64,000 nt of DNA from Kistimonas sp964291485 (GCA_964291485.2 OZ220224.1:3410001-3474000), one strand, 5' to 3'. Shown: positions 50,846-61,149, numbered from the stretch's first letter. Numbers and translations are program-made. The notes: generated by a model not told the origin, from the sequence alone.

Positions 50846-52663
50846 TTACAGGAATGCAAAACTCTCTTCTTTCATACGCGTCAATTTTCGCGGACAAGTA
50901 AGCATCGTTTTTGCGTGCGTTTCCACCCGTGGAAGAATACGGGAAAAATAGAACTCTGCCGTTTGCACCTTGGCTTTGTAAAACGCCGGTTCACGGGTGC
51001 CTTCGGCCAGTTTACGCTGTGCCGCCACCAGCATTTTCAGCCAGTAGTACGCCATCACAACATAGCCGGAAAACATCAGGTAATCGACTGACGCAGAACC
51101 CACCGTATCACGGTTACGGGCAGCCCGGAAAGCCAGACGATAACTCAGGTACTGCCATCTCAGCGTCAACGCAGAGACTTTGCCAACAAACGGCATGACT
51201 TTGAGACGTGGTACGCTGTCATCAGTCAACACCGCCTTACAATAGCTGAGTATTTGTCCTGTCAGTCGATTCAGGTCCTTACCCTTGGATAACAGCACCT
51301 TACGCCCAAGAAGATCCAGCGATTGAATCCCTGTTGTCCCCTCATATAGCGTCGATATCCGGGCATCCCGAATGATCTGTTCCATACCGTGTTCACGAAT
51401 ATAACCGTGCCCACCGTAGACCTGCACCCCCAGATTCGCAGATTCGAGGCCCGCTTCCGTCAGGAACCCTTTGAGAATTGGCGTCAGCATCCCCAACTCA
51501 TCATCAAGCCGGTTACGCTCGGCTTCGGTTTCCGCCGTAATCATCCGGTCAGCCAGCTTTGCCGCATCGTACAGCATGGCACGACCGCCCTCGGCAAACG
51601 CTTTCATGGTCAACAACATACGGCGTACATCCGGATGAACGATCAGCGAATCCGCTACCTTATCAAGCTGTTTGGTACCTGACAGTGAGCGCATGGATAA
51701 TCGCTCGCGGGCATAGGGAAGCGCACCCTGGTAGGCCAGCTCAGCCGAAGCAAGTCCCTGAATTCCTGTACCAATCCGCGCGGTATTCATAAAGGTAAAC
51801 ATACACTGCAAACCTTTATTTTCAGGCCCGATCAGGTAACCCTCTGCCTCATCAAAATTCATGACGCAGGTCGCAGAGGCCTTGATCCCCATCTTGTGTT
51901 CCAGCGAACCACAGGTCACGCCGTTTCGCTCACCCAGCGAGCCATCCGGATTCACCTTGAACTTGGGCACAATAAAGAGCGAAATGCCCCGCGTACCTTC
52001 AGGTGCATCCGGCAATCGAGCAAGAACAATGTGGACAATATTGTCTGTGAGGTCATGCTCTCCGGCAGAAATAAAAATCTTGGTGCCGGAAAGTCGATAC
52101 GTGTCGCCACCATTCGGTATTGCACGGGTTTTGACCTGTCCCAGATCGGTCCCGCACTGCGGCTCAGTGAGACACATTGTGCCACTCCACTCACCACTGG
52201 TCATACGTGTCAGCCAGGTCTGCCTCTGCGCTTCAGTGCCATGCAAAAACAAGGTATTCATGGCCCCAAGGGTAAGGCCAGGATACATGCCCCAGGACCA
52301 GTTTGCCGTGCCAACCATTTCAGAAATCATCACCCCGAGGGACATTGGCAATCCCTGACCACCATACTCAGGCGGATGCGATAGCGATTGCCAGCCACCC
52401 GCCACATATTGCTGATAGGCAGCCTTAAAGCCTTTTGGTGTTATTACTTCACCATCCTGCCAATGACACCCTTCCTCATCACCCGAACGATTCAGCGGGG
52501 CAAGCACATTTTCAGCAAACTTCGCCCCTTCGCTGATAATCGCATCGACCAGATCAGGCGTCGCTTCTCCACCATTGGGCAGCGTTTGATAATGAGCCTG
52601 CATATCCAGAACATCTTCTGCCAGAAATTTCATATCCCTGACAGGCGCCTTGTACTCAGGCAT
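50846..52663 (-). CDS. acyl-CoA dehydrogenase with C-terminal extension domain
   Basis: A 605-residue FAD enzyme introducing the trans-2 double bond in beta-oxidation. The standard ACAD core includes GTMCLTEPQCGTDLGQVKTR and YRLSGTKIFISAGEHD for FAD binding and DARISTLYEGTTGIQSLDLL with the catalytic Glu. The extra ~130 C-terminal residues form the domain typical of FadE5-like, ~600-residue ACADs. It lies downstream of fadD on the same strand, with a terminator between. Confidence 0.92.
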   Translation of the reverse strand: MPEYKAPVRDMKFLAEDVLDMQAHYQTLPNGGEATPDLVDAIISEGAKFAENVLAPLNRSGDEEGCHWQDGEVITPKGFKAAYQQYVAGGWQSLSHPPEYGGQGLPMSLGVMISEMVGTANWSWGMYPGLTLGAMNTLFLHGTEAQRQTWLTRMTSGEWSGTMCLTEPQCGTDLGQVKTRAIPNGGDTYRLSGTKIFISAGEHDLTDNIVHIVLARLPDAPEGTRGISLFIVPKFKVNPDGSLGERNGVTCGSLEHKMGIKASATCVMNFDEAEGYLIGPENKGLQCMFTFMNTARIGTGIQGLASAELAYQGALPYARERLSMRSLSGTKQLDKVADSLIVHPDVRRMLLTMKAFAEGGRAMLYDAAKLADRMITAETEAERNRLDDELGMLTPILKGFLTEAGLESANLGVQVYGGHGYIREHGMEQIIRDARISTLYEGTTGIQSLDLLGRKVLLSKGKDLNRLTGQILSYCKAVLTDDSVPRLKVMPFVGKVSALTLRWQYLSYRLAFRAARNRDTVGSASVDYLMFSGYVVMAYYWLKMLVAAQRKLAEGTREPAFYKAKVQTAEFYFSRILPRVETHAKTMLTCPRKLTRMKEESFAFL

Positions 52664-52781
52664 AGACCATCTCCTGATGAGAACGTGGTTAGACGCTGAG
52701 CATTCTGTCGAAAGGAAAAGACACTGAGATTGGCTGCAAAGTCACTCAGCAAGCACTTTTCAGCCAGCTCAGTGACAGCAC

Positions 52782-52816
52782 AAAAAAATACCACCGCCCG
52801 GTAACCGGCACGGTGG
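52782..52816 (-). terminator. terminator after fadD
   Basis: On the minus strand CCACCG-TG-CCGG-TTA-CCGG-G-CGGTGG forms a stem with one internal bulge, followed by TATTTTTTTG. Confidence 0.85.
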
Positions 52817-52846
52817 CATTGATTTCGATAGTAAATCTGGAAGGAA

Positions 52847-54562
52847 TCAGCTAACGGCTTCGCGCTTTTCCAGCTCTTCAGCCCGCAGGTCCTTACGCAG
52901 AATTTTGCCAACAGGCGTCATTGGCAGTTCATCACGGAACTCAATTTGCTTGGGCACCTTATAGGCAGTCAGGTTCATACGGCAGTATTCTTTCATCTCA
53001 TCCTGACTCAGAGAACTGTCACTGGGAATGACAAACAGCTTCACTGCCTCGCCGGTTTTACTGTCTGGCACACCGATGACAGCACAGTTCCCAACCTTCT
53101 CATGCTGAGCCACAACATCCTCAATTTCATTAGGATACACGTTGAAGCCTGATACCAGCACCATATCCTTGATCCGGTCAACGATGGCCACGAAACCGTC
53201 TTCATTGATAACAGCGACATCGCCGGTCTTGAGCCAGCCGTCTTCATCAAAGATTTCCGCCGTGGCATCAGGACGCTTCCAGTAGCCCTTCATGACCTGG
53301 GGACCTTTCACGCAAAGTTCACCGCGTTCACCCACCGCCGTTTCGGTACCATCATCCGCAACTGTCTTCAACAGGGTATTGGGCACAGGCAACCCGACGG
53401 TACCAGGCTGTGCCAGATCACCTGCCGGGTTCATACATACAGCCGGCGAACACTCTGTCAGCCCATACGCTTCAGACACCCCACAACCGGTAAACTCTTT
53501 CCAGCGACGCCCTGTATCCGCCTGCAGAGCAGTACCACCTGACAGAGTCAGCTTCAGCCCACTGAAATCACACTTGGCGAATTCCGGGTGATTCAGCAGG
53601 CTGACAAACAAGGTGTTCAAACCAATAAACGCCGTAAAGCGCCAGGGCTTGATCATCTTGATAAACATGCTGGTATCACGCGGGTTGGCAATGAGAATGC
53701 TGTGATTCCCCATTTCCACCATCGCCATCAAATGCACGGTAAAGGCGTAGATATGATAAAGCGGCAGCGGTGCGACAATGGTTTCCTTGCCGGGCTCGTG
53801 CACCGGATTACCTGCCTCATCCTGCTGACTCAGCATGGCCTGCGCCTGCAACATATTAGAAATCATGTTCCGGTGGGTCAGCATTGCCCCTTTCGCAACA
53901 CCGGTTGTGCCACCGGTATATTGCAGAATCGCCACATCATCCGGTCGCGGCGCAGGCGGCTTCCGGTATTTGCCTGCATCCCCTTTTGCCAGCGCCTGCC
54001 GGAAACGGACGACACCAGACAGTTTATAGGGCTGAACCATCTTCTTGACGTATTTGGCCGCCACATTGATCAGCTGACGCTTCGGCGCCGGCAGCATATC
54101 CGCAATACTGGTGACGATCAGGTGTTCAACCGGTGTATCGCTGATAATTTCTTCCACCAGGTGTCCGAACACATCCATGAAGACCAGCGCGCGGGCACCA
54201 GAATCATTGAACTGATGATGCATCTCACGGGCGGTATACAGTGGGTTGGTGTTAACGATGACCAGACCCGCCTTGAGCGCGCCATAAACGGCAATGGGAA
54301 ATTGCAGAAGGTTCGGCATCTGAATAGCGATGCGGTCACCGGGTTTAAGATCGGTCTGGGTCTGAAGATAGGTGGCGAAACGGGTACTGTAGTCGTCGAT
54401 ATCCTGAAAGGTCAGGGTATGGCCGATACCGGTGAATGCAGGTCGCTGGGCATACTTACTGACGGATTCTTCAAAGACTGCCAGTATGGAACCGTACTCG
54501 TCCGGGTTGATGATATCGGGCACACCGGGTGCGCGCTTACCATGCCAGAAAATCGCTTCCAT
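52847..54562 (-). CDS. fadD: FadD, long-chain fatty acid--CoA ligase
   Basis: A 571-residue adenylate-forming enzyme that activates imported fatty acids at the membrane. AMP-binding motifs are ILQYTGGTTGVAKGAMLTHR, GYGLTECSPA-like VSEAYGLTECSPAVC, and WLKTGDVAVINEDGFVAIVD; the C-terminal Lys motif is MTPVGKILRKDLR. It is close to E. coli FadD in length (561). It is divergent from the tandem acyl-CoA dehydrogenase genes. Confidence 0.95.
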   Translation of the reverse strand: MEAIFWHGKRAPGVPDIINPDEYGSILAVFEESVSKYAQRPAFTGIGHTLTFQDIDDYSTRFATYLQTQTDLKPGDRIAIQMPNLLQFPIAVYGALKAGLVIVNTNPLYTAREMHHQFNDSGARALVFMDVFGHLVEEIISDTPVEHLIVTSIADMLPAPKRQLINVAAKYVKKMVQPYKLSGVVRFRQALAKGDAGKYRKPPAPRPDDVAILQYTGGTTGVAKGAMLTHRNMISNMLQAQAMLSQQDEAGNPVHEPGKETIVAPLPLYHIYAFTVHLMAMVEMGNHSILIANPRDTSMFIKMIKPWRFTAFIGLNTLFVSLLNHPEFAKCDFSGLKLTLSGGTALQADTGRRWKEFTGCGVSEAYGLTECSPAVCMNPAGDLAQPGTVGLPVPNTLLKTVADDGTETAVGERGELCVKGPQVMKGYWKRPDATAEIFDEDGWLKTGDVAVINEDGFVAIVDRIKDMVLVSGFNVYPNEIEDVVAQHEKVGNCAVIGVPDSKTGEAVKLFVIPSDSSLSQDEMKEYCRMNLTAYKVPKQIEFRDELPMTPVGKILRKDLRAEELEKREAVS

Positions 54563-54831
54563 ATTCTTATCACTTTTTTGTTATGTAGTTATGCGACAAC
54601 CTGATACTACTGTCCCTGCCCAGACATACCACGGCATTGACATATCTGCCGACTCCCCCGAGTTCGACAGCCATTGGTTGTCCCCTGACTCTTTGTCAGC
54701 CTGATGAATCAGACAACGACGGCCTATCATAGCCTGATTTGCGACACAGTTCATGGGTAAGTTGTTGTATTTCGTGCGCATTGGTTAAAGAAACCACTAT
54801 CACGACAGGCAGCTGCCCGGGGGAGTACACC

Positions 54832-56127
54832 ATGACACTGAACGCCACAGGGGTTGCGCTTTCACTGGTCAACCTGTTTGCAGGCTCAAAACTTGCCAGC
54901 CGTTACAATCTGCGCAAACCCGCGGAACGACTGGCCTATCACGTGACTCGAACCGGTTTTCAACTGGTGACATCCGGCCAACAAACGCTTTCTAGAAAGC
55001 GTCGCACCAAGGCTTCAATAGAGAACAAGAAAAGCCATCAGCTGTTTGATCTTTCTCTATCAGAAGAGCAGCGCCTGATCCTTGAAAATACCCAACGACT
55101 TGCCAACACACTGAGAGAACAGGCTAATCAGGCAGAAACTACCGGTTACCCAACCAATGCCGTCTTAGCCGAATCAGAGGCCCTGGCGCTCAATCTGTTT
55201 GTACTGCCCGAAGCCTGGGGGGGTATCAGCTCCGAAGCGCCGGCTGAAACCATGACCCTGATCACTGAGCAGTTGGCATGGGGCGACATGGGGCTAGCGC
55301 TGGCACTGCTTGCTCCAACGGCCTGCTTATCCGCGATTAGCCGCTGGGGTAACGCGTCTTTGCAGGAAAAATGGTTGCCCCGTTTTGCTGAAGGCCAGTT
55401 TCTCCCTACAGCAATGGCGATTCATGAAAACAACGTTGATTTCTCCGCTGAGCAATGCCGTTGCACAGCGACCCGTCATCGAAAAGGCTATCGCCTGAAT
55501 GGTCAAAAAACACTGGTCCCCCTGGCACAAACGGCGGAATTCTTTCTTGTCAGCGCCAGGATAAACAAGAACACGCCAGCCCTGTTTCTGGTGGAGCGTA
55601 ACACCCCAGGCATCCAGATTGATGCGGCACCGGCAATGGGTCTGAAATCAGCAGGACTCGGTACGCTGACACTATCCAATGTCCAGATCAGCCCGGATGC
55701 CCGTCTTGATCGCGATTTCCAACTGGATGACTGGCTCTCCCGCGCTCACATCGCAGCCTCCGCTCTCGCCTGCGGCACCGCCCAGGCCGTTATTGATTTC
55801 ACGATTCCTTACTGCAACGAGCGTCAGGCGTTTGGTGAACCCATCAGCCATCGGCAAGGTGTCGCCTTCCTGCTGGCAGACATGGCCACCGAACTGGACG
55901 GCATGCGACTAATGAACTGGCGAGCAGCCAGTCGCTGTGACCATCAACTTGCTTTTGGCAGGGAAGCCTGGCTGGCACACACCCAGAGCAGTGATAAAGG
56001 CATGATGATTGGCAACCATGGCGTACAGCTGCTCGGCGGCCACGGTTTTGTCAAAGAGTACCCCGTTGAACGCTGGTATCGTGATTTGCGCGCAATTTCA
56101 CTCCTCACCGGATCGCTGCTGGTATAA
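54832..56127 (+). CDS. acyl-CoA dehydrogenase-like protein, catalytic motifs degenerate
   Basis: A 431-residue member of the acyl-CoA dehydrogenase fold. C-terminal features are kept (GEPISHRQGVAFLLADMATE, GNHGVQLLGGHGFVKEYPVE). The usual TEPxAGSD segment is replaced by IHENNVDFSAEQ, and the place of the catalytic Glu in the YEGT motif reads SLLTGS. It may be a non-catalytic partner of the dehydrogenase encoded next, as in heteromeric ACADs. GGGGGAG lies six bases before the ATG. It is followed 10 bp later by the second dehydrogenase gene. Confidence 0.82.
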   Translation: MTLNATGVALSLVNLFAGSKLASRYNLRKPAERLAYHVTRTGFQLVTSGQQTLSRKRRTKASIENKKSHQLFDLSLSEEQRLILENTQRLANTLREQANQAETTGYPTNAVLAESEALALNLFVLPEAWGGISSEAPAETMTLITEQLAWGDMGLALALLAPTACLSAISRWGNASLQEKWLPRFAEGQFLPTAMAIHENNVDFSAEQCRCTATRHRKGYRLNGQKTLVPLAQTAEFFLVSARINKNTPALFLVERNTPGIQIDAAPAMGLKSAGLGTLTLSNVQISPDARLDRDFQLDDWLSRAHIAASALACGTAQAVIDFTIPYCNERQAFGEPISHRQGVAFLLADMATELDGMRLMNWRAASRCDHQLAFGREAWLAHTQSSDKGMMIGNHGVQLLGGHGFVKEYPVERWYRDLRAISLLTGSLLV

Positions 56128-56137
56128 GGAGCACAGT

Positions 56138-57340
56138 ATGTATCTGGAAACACCACGAAAATTCAAAGGTCTGGTGAACCAGGCCAACCAGGTCGCCAAG
56201 GCAGTAATGCGTCCGATCTCTCGCAAATATGACCGCAGGGAGCATGACTACCCCGTTGAGCTCGACATGCTGGCATCGCTGCTGGATGCCATGAATGATG
56301 GCGCGGGCAGTAGCACTGGTGCCGGTCGTCTGAATACCGCTAAAGGCGATAGTCACACGGTGGTTAATGGCAGCAATCTCTCTACCGTGCTGGGCTTGAT
56401 TGAACTCTGTTGGGGGGATGTCGGACTGTCTCTGAGCCTTCCCAGACAAGGGCTCGGCAATGCCGCCATTGCTGCTGTTGCAGACGATGAACAAATGAAA
56501 AAGTTCGGCCACCTGTGGGCGGCAATGGCCATTACTGAGCCCGGCGCCGGTTCGGACTCCGCAGCGATCCGAACAACCGCCAGACAAGATGGCGACCACT
56601 ACATCATCAATGGTGAAAAGATCTATGTGACCAGTGGTGAGCGGGCAGATGCCGTAGTGGTATGGGCAAGCCTTGATCCCAGCCTCGGTCGTGCAGCAAT
56701 CAAATCCTTTGCCGTTGAGAAAGGCACGCCGGGCATGGAAGTCGTTAGGCTGGAAAAAAAGCTAGGCATCAAGGCTTCAGATACAGCGGCAATTACATTT
56801 ACCAACTGTCGCGTACCAGCCTCACACCTGCTGGGTAATCCTCATATTGACGTACAACGGGGGTTTGGTGGCGTCATGCAAACCTTTGATAATACCCGCC
56901 CGGTCGTTGCCGCCATGGCCGTTGGTCTTGCACGTGCCGCTCTTGAGCGAACGCAAGCGTTACTGAAAGCTCAGGGAGTGACACCCTCCTACAAAGGCAC
57001 CCTGTATCAACGCTCAGCGTTTGAGAAGGAACTTCTGATGATGGAAGCCGAGCTGGAATCTGCCCGGTTACTGACACTCAGAGCGGCCTGGATGGCCGAT
57101 AACGGACAGCCCAATTCCAAGGAAGCCTCCATGGCTAAAGCCAAAGCAGGTCGTACCGCCAGTGCCATCACCCTGAAATGTGCGGAGCTTTGCAGCGTAC
57201 GCGGCTATACCGAAGATGAACTATTGGAAAAATGGGCGAGAGATTCCAAAATCCTTGATATTTTTGAAGGTACCCAGCAAATTCAACAACTGATTATTGC
57301 ACGACGACTCTTAAACAAATCGTCGGCAGAATTGAAGTAA
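56138..57340 (+). CDS. acyl-CoA dehydrogenase
   Basis: A 400-residue FAD enzyme with intact motifs: AMAITEPGAGSDSAAIRTTA, YIINGEKIYVTSGERAD, and DSKILDIFEGTQQIQQLIIA with the catalytic Glu. AAGGAG lies six bases before the ATG. It forms an operon with the degenerate dehydrogenase before it and the acyl-CoA synthetase after it (22-bp gap), so the three probably act on one substrate class. The substrate is unknown. Confidence 0.92.
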   Translation: MYLETPRKFKGLVNQANQVAKAVMRPISRKYDRREHDYPVELDMLASLLDAMNDGAGSSTGAGRLNTAKGDSHTVVNGSNLSTVLGLIELCWGDVGLSLSLPRQGLGNAAIAAVADDEQMKKFGHLWAAMAITEPGAGSDSAAIRTTARQDGDHYIINGEKIYVTSGERADAVVVWASLDPSLGRAAIKSFAVEKGTPGMEVVRLEKKLGIKASDTAAITFTNCRVPASHLLGNPHIDVQRGFGGVMQTFDNTRPVVAAMAVGLARAALERTQALLKAQGVTPSYKGTLYQRSAFEKELLMMEAELESARLLTLRAAWMADNGQPNSKEASMAKAKAGRTASAITLKCAELCSVRGYTEDELLEKWARDSKILDIFEGTQQIQQLIIARRLLNKSSAELK

Positions 57341-57362
57341 CAGCCATCCAATAATAACAATA

Positions 57363-59180
57363 ATGCCAACACGAACTGTCAGCTTTACCAATATCCTTCG
57401 CTCGGGTCTTGCCCTGACGCCAGAGCTTCCACAAATTGCCACCGGCCTGATGAAGCTTGTGTCACTGCATCCGGAGCGTCGTTTATCCATAGGGCGATTA
57501 CTGGAAAAGCAGGCAAAGCGATACGGCAGGCGCCCTTTTCTGAAATATCAGGATAACGTCTGGTCATACGACGCAGCCAATCGGCAGGTCAACCGATTCA
57601 GCCATGCGCTGGCACAGGCTGGCATCCGGCCGGGTGACCGCGTTGCCATTCTGATGGAAAACCGTCCGGAGACGCTACTGGCCACACTGGCAGTCCTCAA
57701 GCTTGGTGCCATTGCAACCATGCTCAATACCAGCCAGCGCAATAATGCTTTATTACACAGCCTCACAATTACCAAACCGGTGCTATGTATTGTGGGAGAA
57801 GAACTCATCAAAGCCTTTGACGGCATTAAACATGGGTTGTCCGAAACGCAGAGGCAAACCCATTACTTCGTCAACGATAACAGCAATAGTCCAACGCCAG
57901 ACGGCTATCACAATTTAGTTGAAGCCTCGGCGGACATGCCAGATACGAACCCCGCTATCACCCGTACGCTAAAACTGTCTTCACCGGCCCTGTATATTTT
58001 CACATCCGGCACCACCGGCCTTCCCAAAGCCTCCGTGATGTCACATTACCGCTGGTTCAAAGCCATGGCAGGGATTGGCATGATGTCTCTGCGACTAAAA
58101 CCGACAGATATTCTGTATTGTGCACTACCTCTGTACCACAACAACGCATTGACCGTTTCTCTAAGCGCCGTCATGGGTAACGGGGCATCATTAGCCATTG
58201 CCCGGAAATTCAGTGTCAACCGATTCTGGGATGATATACGTCACTATGGCGCTACCAGCTTCTGTTATATCGGTGAATTCTGCCGCTACCTGCTGAACCA
58301 TCCCACCAGACCAAATGATGCGGACAATCCGGTAAGAACCATCATCGGTAATGGACTGCGGCCGGATATCTGGGAAGCCTTCAAGGAACGCTTCAGGATT
58401 TCATCCATTAGCGAGTTTTATGGTGCCAGCGAAGTCAATCTGGTGTTTACCAATGCCCTCAATCTGGACAAGACCGCCGGCACCTGCCCAATGGCTTATG
58501 CGGTGGTCCGTTACGATGTTCAAAACGATCGCCCTGTTCGTACATCTAGTGGTTTCATGGAAAACGTGAATAAAGGAGAAACCGGCCTTTTGCTCACCAA
58601 GGTTACCCGCCGTATGCCGTTTGATGGCTACACCGATAAAGAAGCATCACAGAAAAAGCTGTATCGCGATGTTTTCCGGGCTGGAGACTGTTATATCAAT
58701 ACCGGCGACCTCGTCGTCCGGCAAGGCTGGCGGCACATTGCCTTCTCTGACCGGATTGGGGATACCTTTCGCTGGAAAGGTGAAAATGTTGCTACATCCG
58801 AGGTTGAGGCGGCGTTTACCCGTTTTTCTGCCATTGAACATGCCGTCACATATGGCATCAGCCTGCCAGGCACGGATGGCCGCGCCGGCATGACCGCCCT
58901 GGTCGTCTCAGAAACAGCAGAAGCCCTCAATCTGCAAGCTCTGACCCAGCATATCCGGAGACAGCTACCCGGTTATGCCATTCCACTGTTTATCAGAATC
59001 TGCGATTCACAACAGATGACGACAACCTTCAAATACCAAAAGACCGCCCTGAAGAAAGAAGGATTTGATACCAGCCAATTCAACGATCCGGTACTGGCAT
59101 TACTGCCAGGAAAGCAACACTACCAGCCATTGCAAACCAACGATCTGGAACAAATACACGCCGGAAAAGTACGCTTCTAA
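57363..59180 (+). CDS. FATP-type long/very-long-chain acyl-CoA synthetase
   Basis: A 605-residue adenylate-forming enzyme with the P-loop-like LYIFTSGTTGLPKASVMSHY, the EFYGASEVNLVF motif and DRIGDTFRWKGENVATSEVE, which is characteristic of the FATP/SLC27 branch (FadD6-like). It activates long-chain or unusual acyl groups with CoA. It ends the three-gene fatty-acid unit. No terminator is obvious before the T3SS genes 276 bp downstream. Confidence 0.9.
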   Translation: MPTRTVSFTNILRSGLALTPELPQIATGLMKLVSLHPERRLSIGRLLEKQAKRYGRRPFLKYQDNVWSYDAANRQVNRFSHALAQAGIRPGDRVAILMENRPETLLATLAVLKLGAIATMLNTSQRNNALLHSLTITKPVLCIVGEELIKAFDGIKHGLSETQRQTHYFVNDNSNSPTPDGYHNLVEASADMPDTNPAITRTLKLSSPALYIFTSGTTGLPKASVMSHYRWFKAMAGIGMMSLRLKPTDILYCALPLYHNNALTVSLSAVMGNGASLAIARKFSVNRFWDDIRHYGATSFCYIGEFCRYLLNHPTRPNDADNPVRTIIGNGLRPDIWEAFKERFRISSISEFYGASEVNLVFTNALNLDKTAGTCPMAYAVVRYDVQNDRPVRTSSGFMENVNKGETGLLLTKVTRRMPFDGYTDKEASQKKLYRDVFRAGDCYINTGDLVVRQGWRHIAFSDRIGDTFRWKGENVATSEVEAAFTRFSAIEHAVTYGISLPGTDGRAGMTALVVSETAEALNLQALTQHIRRQLPGYAIPLFIRICDSQQMTTTFKYQKTALKKEGFDTSQFNDPVLALLPGKQHYQPLQTNDLEQIHAGKVRF

Positions 59181-59456
59181 CCTGTGTCAGAAGCAAGCTG
59201 AGCCTAAACTGTCAAATAATTACACCAGCCCCCGATAAAAATACGGTAACCCATTGTTTTTTCGGGCAGCTCAGGCTATCCGGTGGAAATATCGCCCACC
59301 ATCACATACGCTTTTTTTAGTAGTCAGCGTTTCAACGTTTACGCCATTTTCAGCCGCGCGCCAGGGATTGGATCATGTGCGGACGAAAGGCCCACCAGGC
59401 ATCACTTTCAATGAATATGGCGGCGCTCTGCCACTGCAGGTAATGGACAACAATTT

Positions 59457-60911
59457 ATGGCAGACCAGGTCTGGGTTTTAAAGATTCTGTCCGGCCCCCA
59501 TGTCGGCGCAGAAATCACTCTGGATGCAGGCCAGTACTCACTGGGCCGGCACGAAGAGTGCGACTTGGTGCTCACCGATAACACCCTCGCCGATTATCAG
59601 CTAGAAATTCTGGTTTCAGAAGATAGCGCTGATATTCGAAACTTGGCCGAAGGTCAGGGTGTCTACCTGAATGGTCAGGCACAGGAAAACCAGTTTACGC
59701 TGCCCCCCTTCGTGATCGTGACCGCTGGCAACCTGCATTTTGCCATGGCGCCGGAAGGCGCCACATGGCCCGAACTGACCATGCCAGACCTGACGGCGCC
59801 TGCACCAGCATCTGCTCCCCCTCCCGCAGAAGAAGCCGCCCATTCGGATACGTTTCAGGAACAGCAGGATGACGAAGACATTCCGGTTCTTGACGACAGG
59901 CTGTCTGACGATGAAGTGACGGAGCTCGATGAGCAGCATTCATCCGGCCCCAGCCTGATGGAGCGACTGCGGGCTTTCCTTCCGGCATCGGGAAAAAAGG
60001 TTTTGATTGCAGGGGCTTCAGCTGCGCTGTTAGTCGGATTTATCAGCGTTTTTTCCTGGCTGTGGCAACTCACTGACCCCGCCCTGGCGGAAGCAGAAAA
60101 GCCCATCTCTCATATCCTTGAGGCGGAAAACCTGCGGGTACTGCAAAATCTGGAAGATGTCAGTCTGAAAACACTGCCTGACGGCTCTGTGTTACTCACA
60201 GGCTACATTGTCGATGGCACGACCAAGCAAACCTATCTGGATGCACTCACAGAGAAGTCAGTCCTTTTCAACAACCAAATCATCGCCCTGGATGAAATGC
60301 AGGAAAATGCCATGGCGGTACTGAAAATGCACGGTTACAAAACACTGACCGTCGCACTGGACACACTCCCGGGCACCCTGATTCTCAGGGGCTACCTGCA
60401 TACCGTCAGAGATCTGACGAAAGTCCGTGAATTACTGCACCAGGAAGTGCACGGACTGCAAACCATCATTGATCAACTGGAATTCCAGAATACCCGCATC
60501 AAGGCGCTACGCTCCATGCTCAAAGAAAAGGCGCTGAGCCAACGCATCAAACTGCTGGATCAGCCCGGCAAGGTGATTATGAAGGGGCGTCTGATGGACA
60601 TCTCTCAGGGGTATCACTTAAAAGAAGTTGTCCGGAACTTCCGGGAAAAGTACGGCAAGCGCCCTGAGCTGGTAATTGATGTCACCCTGCCATCCGCCGA
60701 TCTGGCGACCCTGCAGCCCATCATCAATATCAAGAGCGTCACCATCGGCAAGGAGCCCTTTGTGATCCTGGATAACGGTGAGAAGTACCTGAGAGGCGCC
60801 AGGCTGAAAAACGGATATATACTTGAAAGTATCACCCTGGAATATCTGACGCTTCGGCTAGGCCAGGAAAGAATAAAATACTATATAGGAGGCAACCATG
60901 GCGGAAGCTGA
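59457..60911 (+). CDS. sctD: SctD, type III secretion inner-membrane ring protein
   Basis: A 484-residue protein. The cytoplasmic FHA-like domain is at ~1-100 (YSLGRHEECDLVLTDNTLAD, GVYLNGQ), an acidic and Pro-rich linker at ~105-165, one transmembrane helix at ~182-204 (VLIAGASAALLVGFISVFSW), and a periplasmic part with repeated ring-building folds to the end. This is the YscD/SsaD/EscD architecture. It forms the outer of the two inner-membrane rings of the injectisome. It overlaps the next gene by 14 bp and begins a four-gene T3SS operon. Confidence 0.88.
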   Translation: MADQVWVLKILSGPHVGAEITLDAGQYSLGRHEECDLVLTDNTLADYQLEILVSEDSADIRNLAEGQGVYLNGQAQENQFTLPPFVIVTAGNLHFAMAPEGATWPELTMPDLTAPAPASAPPPAEEAAHSDTFQEQQDDEDIPVLDDRLSDDEVTELDEQHSSGPSLMERLRAFLPASGKKVLIAGASAALLVGFISVFSWLWQLTDPALAEAEKPISHILEAENLRVLQNLEDVSLKTLPDGSVLLTGYIVDGTTKQTYLDALTEKSVLFNNQIIALDEMQENAMAVLKMHGYKTLTVALDTLPGTLILRGYLHTVRDLTKVRELLHQEVHGLQTIIDQLEFQNTRIKALRSMLKEKALSQRIKLLDQPGKVIMKGRLMDISQGYHLKEVVRNFREKYGKRPELVIDVTLPSADLATLQPIINIKSVTIGKEPFVILDNGEKYLRGARLKNGYILESITLEYLTLRLGQERIKYYIGGNHGGS

Positions 60912-61149
60912 TAACGTCTCCCTGTCGCTGACAGAAGACCGTCTCAGTACCGATACGGACGGTCAGTACAGACAGGAACTGATTGACAGCCTGAATGCTG
61001 AGGCCGCGCAGCTCAAGAGCAGCAAACAGGGCGGGCTCTCTCCCGAAGAGTTTGAGCAGACCGATGCCCTGATCAAGGCGCTGGATGACGCCGTCAAGGT
61101 GGTCGAACTGACCTGGCTCAAATACCACAAGGCCTCTGGCACGCATTAA
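60898..61149 (+). CDS. EscE/YscE/SsaE-family T3SS needle co-chaperone
   Basis: An 83-residue, mostly helical protein (RQELIDSLNAEAAQLKSSKQ, LIKALDDAVKVVELTW). Its size and its position between sctD and the needle gene match YscE/SsaE, which together with the TPR partner keeps the needle subunit monomeric in the cytoplasm. Sequence conservation in this family is low, so the call rests mainly on context. GGAGG precedes the ATG. Confidence 0.75.
   Translation: MAEADNVSLSLTEDRLSTDTDGQYRQELIDSLNAEAAQLKSSKQGGLSPEEFEQTDALIKALDDAVKVVELTWLKYHKASGTH

Noticed and set aside
53588..54604. 338-codon plus-strand frame opposite fadD
   Set aside because: Antisense to fadD, which has complete AMP-binding motifs; no independent support.
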